Source: Myxococcales bacterium
GTDB taxonomy: Bacteria; Myxococcota_A; Bradymonadia; REDH01
Direction: 5' to 3'
DNA length: 64,000 nucleotides
NCBI GenBank assembly: GCA_020633625.1
Contig: JACKDJ010000005.1
Location: 62,001 to 126,000, forward strand
The notes beneath the pieces were generated by a model. The model was not told the DNA's origin and ran no database searches. It saw only the letters and a program-made list of their open reading frames with translations. A program made the position numbers and the translations under genes. This document shows positions 17,623-26,500 of this stretch, piece by piece. Numbering within the stretch: the first letter of the stretch is position 1; each line of letters begins with the position of its first letter.

Positions 17623-20604
17623 ATGAGATCGACCGCGTACATTCGGTATTCCGTCGCCGCAGTCGCGCTGATGCTTGGCTTTGCGCTGAGCATCCGCATG
17701 AGCGAGCGCGGCTTTCTGTTCGAGTCGCGCGGCGCGCTGGCGACGGCGTCGGTCGCGGAAGGCGGGTACGACCTTCAGGCGCTGACGGTGGTGAACCGGG
17801 TGGTCGGCGTGCTGGGCGACAGCTACGTCGAGCCGGAGCGGATCGACCCGGCGCGGATGCTGGTGCATGCGCTGGACCGTGTTCAGAACGCGGTGCCGGA
17901 GGTCGTGACGCTGTTCGACGCAGACATCGACGCGTCTCCGGAGAGCGTGGAGGTGCGTGTCGGTGCGGCGTCGTCGACGTTCTCGATCTCGGGGATCGAG
18001 TCGCTCTGGGAGATGACCTTCAAGCTGCGCGAGATCTTCGCGTTCGTGCAGCGGAACGTGGACCCGGACGAGGTGGACCTTCAGGAGGTTGAGTACGAGG
18101 CGATCAACGGGATGCTCTCGACGCTCGACCCGCACTCGGTGCTTCTGGACCCGAAGGTCTACGCGGACATGCAGGCGCAGAACCAGGGCGAGTTCGGCGG
18201 CCTGGGGATCGTGATCTCGATCCGCGACAACCAGCTCACGGTGATCTCGCCGATCGACGACACGCCGGCGTCGCGTGCAGGGTTCCGCGCGGGGGACCGG
18301 ATCGTGAAGATCAACTCGGAGTCGACGGTGAACATGCCGCTCGACGAGGCGGTGGGGCGGCTGCGCGGGCCGCCGGGTACCACCGTGTCGCTGGAGGTGA
18401 TGCGGGCGGGCTGGACGGAGCCGCACAGCTTCGACCTGACTCGCGAGCAGATTCAGATCGAGTCGGTCACGCACGAGGCGCTCGGCGACGGCGTGGGTTA
18501 TGTGAACATCACGAACTTCCAGGCACGGACGCACGACGACATGATGGAGGCGCTCGCCGCGCTGCAGGCCGAGATGGGGCCGCTACGCGGGCTGATCCTG
18601 GACCTCCGAAACAACCCGGGCGGGCTGCTGCAGCAGGCGATCGCGGTGAGCGACACGTTCATCGCGTCGGGCACCATCGTGACGACCGTCGGGATCGGTG
18701 ACCGGCTGCGAGAAGAGAGCAACGCGACCGCTCCGGGGACGCAGTCGGACTACCCGATCGTCGTGCTGGTGAACCCGGGCTCAGCGTCGGCGAGCGAGAT
18801 CGTCGCCGGTGCGCTGAAGAACCACAACCGCGCCCTGATCGTGGGTGACACGACGTTCGGGAAGGGCAGCGTTCAGGTGATCAACAGCTTCGCCGACGGC
18901 TCGGCGTTGAAGGTGACGATCGCGAAGTATCTGACGCCGGGTGACGTCTCGATCCAGGGCGTAGGGATCGTGCCCGACATCCGCGTGGTCCCGGTGTCGA
19001 TCGACGACGAGTTCATCGATCTCTACTCGCCGGAGCATGTGTTCCGGGAGGGCGATCTCGAGCAGTCGCTGACGAGCCAGCACATCGCCGCGGAGCCGGA
19101 CCGGCCGTCGGCGACGGTGAAGTACTACTTCGAGCCGACGGAGACCGACCCGAACGCGGTCGAGGACCCGGACGCGTTCGAGATGGACTTCGAGATCGGC
19201 CTCGCGCGGCAGCTGCTCCTTGCGGTCGGTGACGAGACCGAGCGCGGCGCGATGCTCGCGCGCAGCGCCGGCGTCGTCGAGCAGGTTTCGGCCGAACAGC
19301 TCCTCGAGGTCCAAGAGCGCCTTCGCAACCGGAACGTGGACTGGGCGACGGGCCAGAACGTCATCCAGCCCGTCCGCCTCGAGGCGAGCACGAGCCCAAC
19401 CGGCGGACGCGTCCACGCTGGCGACCCGGTGACGATCACGCTCCGGGCGACGAACGACGGTACGCGGCCGCTGTACCAGGTTCGTGCCGTCTCTCGGTCG
19501 GACTACGAGCTCTTCGACGACCGCGAGTTCGTGTTCGGACGGCTCGATCCGGGCCGGACGGTCGAGTGGTCGGTGACGATCCCTGTGCCGCGCGAAGACC
19601 CGAGCCGCGTGGCGCGTGTTCGGCTGAAGGCGTACGCCGACCTGATCGAGCTGGGTGCCGAGACGGACGCTTTCGTCGAGGTGGTGGGCACCGATCGGCC
19701 GCACTGGGCGTTGGCGTACCAAGTGGACGACTCGGATGGGAACGGCGACGGCCTGCTCCAGACCGGCGAGACGGTGCGGCTGAACGTCGATGTGACGAAC
19801 ACCGGTGACGTGGCCGCGGCCGAGACGATCGTGTCGCTGCGGAACAAGTCCGACGCCGCGATGTTCTTGGTGTCTGGTCGCGACACGGTGCCGGAGCTCG
19901 CGCCGGGCGCCGCGCATCGGTCGACGTTCGAGTTCCAGGTCCACTCGGTACCGGAGGACGGGGTCATCGACGCCCAGATCTTCGTCTACGACACCGTGTT
20001 CCGGGAGCTGTTGACGGAGGATCTGGAGTTCCCGGTCACGCTGCCGGACGCCGCGTGCGCGCGCTCGACGCGGTCCGGTCGCGCGACCTTCGGCTCAGCA
20101 ACCCAGCTGCGCGGAGGCGCGTCCGAGCAGGCGGTCGTGGTCGGCGAAGCGCCCGCCGGAGCATCGCTCCCGGTGACGGCGGCCTGCGGCGACTTCGTAC
20201 GCGTCGACTGGGACGGCGGGCACGGCTGGGTCGACACCGGCGCCGTCGAGCTCGGCGACCCCCTCGCGCTGCCGCCGAGCGCCGTCGAGCCCGTCTGGAC
20301 GGTGCGACCGCCTCGCATCGAGCTCGCGCCGAGCGCAGTCCGCACGTCGGACCCGTCGTTTCAGCTGTTCGGGTCGGTGTCTGACGACGGAACGGTCCGC
20401 GACTTCTACGTCGTGGTGACCAGCCTCGTCAGCGAGTACCGGACGCAGCGGCTCAAGTTCGACTACCGCTACCTCGGCGCGCAGTCCGGCGCGATCGACG
20501 AGCGGATCCCGCTGCGCGCGGGCACCAACGAGATCACGATCGTCGCGCGCGACGACGAGGGGACCGAGACCCGGGCGAGCCTGTACGTGTACCGCGATGA
20601 GTGA
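17623..20604 (+). CDS. S41 C-terminal processing peptidase with PDZ and C-terminal beta modules
   Basis: 993 residues from the ATG of MRSTAYIRYS, which opens with a signal anchor. The order is an S41 N-terminal helical region (~60-150), a PDZ domain (FGGLGIVISIRDNQLTVIS to ~300), then the protease core with LRGLILDLRNNPGGLL, catalytic Ser389 in SASASE and catalytic Lys414 in TTFGKGSVQ (25 apart, as in Prc/CtpA). Past ~590 come non-protease modules: a CARDB/NPCBM-like stretch (VDVTNTGDVAAAE), an SH3b-like segment (GDFVRVDWDGGHGWV) and a final Ig-like domain. It is about twice the usual CtpA length. It acts in the periplasm. Its stop overlaps the M16 peptidase start by 8 bp. Confidence 0.92.
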   Translation: MRSTAYIRYSVAAVALMLGFALSIRMSERGFLFESRGALATASVAEGGYDLQALTVVNRVVGVLGDSYVEPERIDPARMLVHALDRVQNAVPEVVTLFDADIDASPESVEVRVGAASSTFSISGIESLWEMTFKLREIFAFVQRNVDPDEVDLQEVEYEAINGMLSTLDPHSVLLDPKVYADMQAQNQGEFGGLGIVISIRDNQLTVISPIDDTPASRAGFRAGDRIVKINSESTVNMPLDEAVGRLRGPPGTTVSLEVMRAGWTEPHSFDLTREQIQIESVTHEALGDGVGYVNITNFQARTHDDMMEALAALQAEMGPLRGLILDLRNNPGGLLQQAIAVSDTFIASGTIVTTVGIGDRLREESNATAPGTQSDYPIVVLVNPGSASASEIVAGALKNHNRALIVGDTTFGKGSVQVINSFADGSALKVTIAKYLTPGDVSIQGVGIVPDIRVVPVSIDDEFIDLYSPEHVFREGDLEQSLTSQHIAAEPDRPSATVKYYFEPTETDPNAVEDPDAFEMDFEIGLARQLLLAVGDETERGAMLARSAGVVEQVSAEQLLEVQERLRNRNVDWATGQNVIQPVRLEASTSPTGGRVHAGDPVTITLRATNDGTRPLYQVRAVSRSDYELFDDREFVFGRLDPGRTVEWSVTIPVPREDPSRVARVRLKAYADLIELGAETDAFVEVVGTDRPHWALAYQVDDSDGNGDGLLQTGETVRLNVDVTNTGDVAAAETIVSLRNKSDAAMFLVSGRDTVPELAPGAAHRSTFEFQVHSVPEDGVIDAQIFVYDTVFRELLTEDLEFPVTLPDAACARSTRSGRATFGSATQLRGGASEQAVVVGEAPAGASLPVTAACGDFVRVDWDGGHGWVDTGAVELGDPLALPPSAVEPVWTVRPPRIELAPSAVRTSDPSFQLFGSVSDDGTVRDFYVVVTSLVSEYRTQRLKFDYRYLGAQSGAIDERIPLRAGTNEITIVARDDEGTETRASLYVYRDE

Positions 20605-21886
20605 GCTCGAGCGCGCGCGGCGCGCGCTCGAGCTCGGTCGGCTCCCGAACGGCATCGGCTACGCGATCTGGCCGGACTCGCACGACACCGTAGTCTCGAC
20701 GCAGGTCTGGGTGCGCGCGGGCTCTGCAGATGAGCCCGTCGGCGGGACCGGGCTGGCGCACATGCTCGAGCACATGATGTTCCGCGGCACGCGCGCCCAC
20801 CCCGACGGGGAGTTCGACGCGCAGATGGAGGCCCTCGGGGCCTCGGTCAACGCCGCGACGTGGCTCGACTACACGGTCTACATGTCGACCGGCGCGCCGG
20901 GGGCTCTGGACACCGTGCTCTCGCTCGAGGCGGACCGATTCTGGAACCTCGCGATCGACCCCGACGCGTTCGCCGCCGAGCGCGACGTCGTGGCGAACGA
21001 GCGGCGCCAGGTCGTCGACGCAGACCCCGATGCGCAGCTCCTCGAGGCGTTCCACGCGGCCGCGTACGGCGGGACCCCCTACGAGTGGCCGACGATCGGG
21101 TGGGAGCGCGACATTGCAGCCTTCACGCCGGAGTCACTGCGCGGGTTCTACGAGACGCACTACCAGCCCGAGAACCTCATGGTCGTCGTCTGCGGCGGAG
21201 TCGACGCAGCGCTGGCAACCGACGCGGTGCGCCGCAGCTTTGGTACGCTCTCGGCGTCGCACGCCTGCCCGGCGCGTTCGCGGATGCCGACGACGGCTAC
21301 GCGGCCGAAGCGCGCCGTACGGGAGCTGCCGATCACCGCGCCGCGCCTCCTGCTCGGTTGGCCGGCGCCGCCCCGAGCGGCGGCGTCGCGGGCGGCTTGG
21401 CGAGTGTTCGACGAGCTCTTCTGCGCTGCCGAGTCGGCCCGGCTGCCGATACGACTCGAGCTTCGCGATCGGTTGGTTCTCGACGTTGCGAGCTCGCTGT
21501 ACCCACATCGGCTGACGTCGCTCTACGAGCTGAGTCTTACCCTCCGCCCGCGCTCGACCGAGCGTCGCGTCCTCGGCGCGATCGAGGAGGAGCTGGCCGC
21601 AATCGAGCGCGGCGACGTCGACGACGAGGCGCTGGAAGGGGCACTCGCGCGGCTTCGGACGCAAGAGGCGCTCGACCTCGCCGAGACGTCTGCGCGGGCG
21701 GAGCGCGTTGGGGAGGCCTGGGCGGTGGCCGGCACCGTCGAGTCGGCGTTCACTGCCGATGAAGCGCTCGCGCGCGTTGGCGTCGAGGACGTCCGCGCCG
21801 TGGCTCGCGAGCTCCTCGCGCAGCGGCCACACATCACCGTGGGTGCGCCGGCTGCTCGGCGCCCCACCCGGCGGGGCACCCGATGA
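20597..21886 (+). CDS. M16 family zinc metallopeptidase, active subunit
   Basis: 429 residues, ATG inside the previous gene's end. The inverted zinc motif is complete: HMLEH (His55, Glu58, His59) with the distal ligand Glu135 in NERRQV, 76 residues on as in pitrilysin-type enzymes. LPNGIGYAIWPDSHDT and the C-terminal half without a second motif match the small heterodimer-type M16B subunits. There is no signal peptide, which suggests a cytoplasmic site or export with its partner by another route. It pairs with the following M16 gene (ATGA overlap). M16 pairs process leader peptides in some RiPP pathways (AlbE/AlbF) or act in general peptide turnover. Confidence 0.9.
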   Translation: MSELERARRALELGRLPNGIGYAIWPDSHDTVVSTQVWVRAGSADEPVGGTGLAHMLEHMMFRGTRAHPDGEFDAQMEALGASVNAATWLDYTVYMSTGAPGALDTVLSLEADRFWNLAIDPDAFAAERDVVANERRQVVDADPDAQLLEAFHAAAYGGTPYEWPTIGWERDIAAFTPESLRGFYETHYQPENLMVVVCGGVDAALATDAVRRSFGTLSASHACPARSRMPTTATRPKRAVRELPITAPRLLLGWPAPPRAAASRAAWRVFDELFCAAESARLPIRLELRDRLVLDVASSLYPHRLTSLYELSLTLRPRSTERRVLGAIEEELAAIERGDVDDEALEGALARLRTQEALDLAETSARAERVGEAWAVAGTVESAFTADEALARVGVEDVRAVARELLAQRPHITVGAPAARRPTRRGTR

Positions 21887-23214
21887 CCCCGCACGTCGCT
21901 CCCATGGCGATCGAGCGCCGCGATCTTGGGGGAGGCGACGCCGCGGTGCTCGTCGAGGGGCCGTGCTTCGGCGCGGTCACCGTGCGGCTCGTGTGGCTCG
22001 TCGGCGCGTCGTCGGACGGAGCGTTCGCAGGCGTCTCGTCGGTGGCGATGGAGCTGATGCTGCTTGGGACGGCACGACGATCGCGGGCTTCTTTCCACGC
22101 GGCACTGGAGCGCCTCGGCGCGCAGCTCGACACGCGCGTCAGCCGGCGAACGACCATCGTGGAGCTTCAGGCGCTGGCGCCGATGCTCGGCGCGGCGCTG
22201 GAATTGGTAGGCGAGGCCTTGTGCGAGCCGTTGGACTCCGCCGACGAGCTCGAGAACCTGCTTCGCGAGATCGACGAGGGGGCCGAGACTGAGGTCGAGG
22301 ACCCGGCCGGCGCGGCGGGACGGTATCTCTCGCGTGCGCTCTGGCCGCGTCAGGCGTGGGGCCGCCCGGTCGACGGGCGTCGCGTGGACAGGGCAGGGTT
22401 GACGCCGCAGAGGGTGACTGCGCGGAGACGGCGCTTGCTTGCGGCGCCGTTGGTCGCGGGCGTCGGCGCGGATCGCCCGGACGAGGTGTGGCCGCATGTT
22501 GCCAGGCTGATCGCGCGCGTGCGCAGCGCCACCACCGGGGTGAAGCCGGCGGTGACGCCGCGTCGTCCGGAGCCGGCCTGGGGCACGGGTGCGGCGCTTG
22601 CGTTCAGGAGCTCCGTGCAGGGCGCGCTCGCGGTGGTGACACCGGCGCCGCCACCGGCGAGCGAGGCGTGGCCCGCCGTTTCGCTGAACGCGACAGCCTT
22701 CGGCGGCGGGTTCACGTCGCCGCTCGTCCGCGCCGTGCGCGCTCGCGACGGCCTCGCCTACGAGCTGGACTGGAGCCTGTCTCCAGACGTCGACGGGTCG
22801 CTGCACACATTCCGCGTCTACCCGGAGGGTGCGCGCCTGCCGGAGGCGTACGCGGTGGCGCGCGCTTGCTGGGAGGAGTGGGCTGCGACGGGGCCCACAG
22901 ACGAGGCGCTCGAGACGGCGAAGGCGATGCTGGTGGGGGCACATCTGGTCGCGCTCGAGACGGTAGCGCAGCGGCTCGGTGCGGCTCTGATGACCTGCGT
23001 GCTCGGGCTCGACGTCGACCGCCTATGGAAATTGCCCACACGTATCGCTAGCCTGGGTCGAGACGAGGTCGCCGCGGCGGCCGCACGGTACGCGTGGTCC
23101 TGGTCGGCCCCGGTCGTCGTCGCGGCGCTGCCGCGCGGCGCGAATCATCCGGCGTGGTCGACCCATCCCGCGCCCGTTCCGATCCGCGCGGCGCGAATCT
23201 CGGCAGTCATCTGA
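21883..23214 (+). CDS. M16 family peptidase, inactive/partner subunit
   Basis: 443 residues, ATG in a 4-bp overlap with the active M16 subunit. The M16 fold is recognisable but no HxxEH is present; the equivalent region reads AGVSSVAMELMLLGTARR. The Arg/Tyr substrate-binding pair typical of the partner subunit is kept (LVRAVRARDGLAYELDW). This is the arrangement of heterodimeric M16B proteases, where one chain holds zinc and the other completes the chamber. It ends 24 bp before the PqqD-like gene, so the peptidase pair and the peptide-modification genes are probably one transcript. Confidence 0.85.
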   Translation: MTPHVAPMAIERRDLGGGDAAVLVEGPCFGAVTVRLVWLVGASSDGAFAGVSSVAMELMLLGTARRSRASFHAALERLGAQLDTRVSRRTTIVELQALAPMLGAALELVGEALCEPLDSADELENLLREIDEGAETEVEDPAGAAGRYLSRALWPRQAWGRPVDGRRVDRAGLTPQRVTARRRRLLAAPLVAGVGADRPDEVWPHVARLIARVRSATTGVKPAVTPRRPEPAWGTGAALAFRSSVQGALAVVTPAPPPASEAWPAVSLNATAFGGGFTSPLVRAVRARDGLAYELDWSLSPDVDGSLHTFRVYPEGARLPEAYAVARACWEEWAATGPTDEALETAKAMLVGAHLVALETVAQRLGAALMTCVLGLDVDRLWKLPTRIASLGRDEVAAAAARYAWSWSAPVVVAALPRGANHPAWSTHPAPVPIRAARISAVI

Positions 23215-23238
23215 CACACGCCTCCCGCTCCGCCAACC

Positions 23239-23505
23239 ATGCCCCGATTCGCCCAGAACCCACAGAGCCCCGCGACAGTCCTTGGCGGCGAGGCCGCGAT
23301 CGTGACGCCGTCCGACTCTCGGATGCACGTTCTGAATCGCGTCGCGACGCGCATCTGGGAGCTTTGCGACGGTGACGGAATGGAGATGGACGCGCTGGTC
23401 GGACAGCTCTCGGACGAGTTCGACGCCGAGCGTGAGACGATCGTCGCAGAGACCGAGGCGTTCCTGTCCGAGGCGCTGCGCCTCGGGCTCGTCGTGCAGC
23501 GATGA
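23239..23505 (+). CDS. PqqD-like peptide carrier (RiPP recognition element)
   Basis: 88 residues, ATG start. It matches the PqqD/RRE winged-helix fold along its length: VLGGEAAIVTPSDSRMHVLN (beta hairpin), RVATRIWELCDGDGMEMDAL (first helices), LVGQLSDEFDAERETI, and ending FLSEALRLGLVVQR. Such proteins bind a precursor leader and deliver it to a modifying enzyme. No PQQ synthesis genes are present. The radical SAM/SPASM, kinase-like and S24/S26-like genes 6-7 kb downstream make a RiPP-type role the natural reading. Its stop overlaps the next start by 4 bp. Confidence 0.9.
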   Translation: MPRFAQNPQSPATVLGGEAAIVTPSDSRMHVLNRVATRIWELCDGDGMEMDALVGQLSDEFDAERETIVAETEAFLSEALRLGLVVQR

Positions 23506-26500
23506 GGCGTCGCGTCGGCGCGGGCCTGCTCGGGCTCGCGTTCTGGGCGATCGGGGCGTGCGGCGACGGTGGCGGGAGCTCCGGGCCGGAGCCTGAGCTG
23601 CAGCTCGTCGCGCCGGCCGCGAACGACGTGTTTGGCCCCGAAGACGACACGTCGCCGCTGATCGACGGCGTTCAGATCGAGGTGACGCTCGCGACCACCG
23701 CGTTTCCCGTTGGAGCACGGGTCGTGGCCGTGAGCTCGGGCGCGCCTCTGTCTCCCCAGGCGCAGACGGTGCTGACTCCCGACGGCATCGTGCGGTTCGA
23801 CGCGGTCACGCTGTCGGAGGGGACGAACGAGATTTCGGTCAGCGCCGACCTCGGCGCCGACCACTTGGCGGACGCCACGGTCACGGTGACACTGGTCGTG
23901 CCACCGCCCGCGCCGGCGCTTCGAATCGACGCTCCCCGGAACCGCTCGACGCTGGCCCCGGACGCAGATCGGAGCGACGAGCCGGGCTACCAGACGAACG
24001 TCGTCGCGTCGGCGACCGGGATCGCAGACGGCGTGAGCGTGAACCTCGACGTGCAGGGCGAGCTCGCGACGCAGGCCGAAGTCACGAGCGGGACGGTGCG
24101 GTTCGGTGAGCTCACACTACCCCCGGGAAGCGTCGAGTTGCGCGCGTGGGTCGTGATCGACGAGCGGACGATCGAGGCGATCAGCACGGTCACCGTCGAC
24201 GTCGGCACCTGCGAGGTGTCGATCTCGCCCTCCCCCCGCGGCCGGTGCGACGTGACCGTCGCGGGCGGCGACGTAGACACGGACACGCCCGGCTTCCAGG
24301 CTGTGGTGACCGTCGTCAGCGACTGCGAAGACCGTCGCTTGCGAGTCGACGGCGAGCCGATCGCGGCCGTGGAGACACGCGACGGCGAGACGGACTTCTG
24401 GGTGACGGTCGAGTCCGGGACCTTCAGCGCGGTTGGAGTCGCCTCGGAGGGTGATCGATCGGGCGAGTCCGCCGCGGCGGTGTTCGGAGTATCGGTCGAC
24501 GAGCTGGAGATCATGCTCGAGCCTCCGGGCGCAATCGGCGCGACGACCGACGAGAGCAGAACGCAGCCCGGCCTCCAGCGGACCATGCGCGGAACGGCGG
24601 TCGCGCCCGACGGCGCGCGCGTTCTCGTGACTGTCGACGGCGCCCCTGCTGGTCAGGGGACGGTTCGCGAGGGCGCCTGGACGTCGTCGGCGCTGACGTT
24701 CGTGCAGTCGGGCGAGGTCATCATCGCGGCGAGCGTGGAGGATGGCTGTGGACAGGCGGCGAGCGACCAGCAGACGGTGGCCGTGACGCTGTCTGGCGAC
24801 GACCTCGTGCTAGAGGCTCCGGTCGACGGCTTCGTCGTGGGGCCGGCGACGGACGAGGACGCGAGCACCCCGGGCGTGCAGACCACCGCAGTGGTCCGCG
24901 GCGGCGACGGCATCGAGGGCACCGCGTCGGTCGAGTGCAAGGCGGCGGGCGCTCGTAGCTTCGTCCGCGTCGGATCGGCGCCGACCGCGGAGGGCGGCGT
25001 CACGTTCCCGATCACTCCGCCGGAGGGGGTGTCGACCTGCCGCCCGAGGATCGACGGCGACTTGGTCGTGATCGGCGCCGAGTCGACGGTCGAAGTCGAC
25101 GTCGAGCCGCTGACGCTGCGGATCATCCAGCCGCGACCGCTGACGATCACCAACGCCGCCACGATCGGTCTAGCCGTGGCGTTCGAGGGCCTTCGCTCCG
25201 GCGAGGCCGCGACGACGGAGTGGTGGTTCGCCGGCGGCGAGCGCCACCGGGTCGTGGACACCGAGCCGACCTTCGCACAGATCGTCGCGCTCCCCGAGGG
25301 CGCGGGACTGCTCGAGTTCGACGTCACCGACGGCTACGGCAACACGGCGCACACGCAGATCGGGCTAGAGATCGACCGCACGGCGCCGGTGCTCGTGCCG
25401 ACATCGCCCCGGGCGGGCGGCGTCGTGCGGCGCAGCGCGATCCAGCTCACCGCAGACGGCCCTCGAATGACAGCGACCCTGCTCGCGAGCGGCGCGATCG
25501 GTGGGAGCGTGTGCATCTCGGTGAACGCGGGCTCGCTGCGCTGCGCGAGCCCTGCGACCGATGGGGCGGTGACGATCGAGAACGTCACGATCGGCGTCGG
25601 GTCTAACACGTTCGCCGCATCAGCGACCGACGTGGCCGGCAACGTGACGGTGGTGACAGGGTCATTCACGGCCGAGATCAACGTGCCGTCGGTACGGTTC
25701 GTGAGCCCGACGGATGGCACGCTTCGGGACTCGACGGCTCCGCTCGATGTGGAGATCGACACGGATGTTGCGGCGGGCATCGACGTCGAGCTCGAGCTCG
25801 ACGGGAGTGTCATCGGCGTGGAGCGAGCGAACGCCGACGGTGACGCTCGCTTCGTCGGCGTGACGTTGCCGTTCGGGCGCCACACGCTCACGGCTGTGAC
25901 GACGGATCCGCGGGGACGGGGTGCCGCGTCCATCTCAATCGCGGTCGACCCGACAACACCTGAGCTCGTGCTGACGAGTCCGGCAGACGGGGAGGTCTTC
26001 GCGAGCGGTACTCCGGATGCGGCGCCCGACGTCGAGGGCCTGCAGCTCCTCGTCGTCGCCAGCACCGGCGGCCTGCTCGACGAGACCCCGACGGGCGTCG
26101 AGCTGGAGTGCGACGAGGTCGCGTCGAGTCAGTCGGCAGCGGTGCGAGACGGCCGTGTGAGCGCGCTGGTCACGGTGCCGGCGGAGGCGCACTGCTTGGT
26201 AGCGCTGCGTGCGCGGAACCTCATCAACGTCGAGGCGTCGGACAGCGCGGCGTTCGTAGTAGACACCATCGCGCCGTCTGTCGCCTGGCTCGCGCCGCTC
26301 GACGGCGCCGTAGTGCGGACCGACGAGGACACGACCACGCCGCTGGTCCAGCTCCGGCCAGCGGTCCGCGTCGCGGGCGCTGGCGTGGGTGAGGCGCCGC
26401 GGTTCCGGATCGGGGCGGGCGGCGCCGTCGTGGGCGCAGCGCTGACAGCAACCGACAGCGACCTGACCGGCCCTACGCTCACTATCCCGGATGGGCACAC

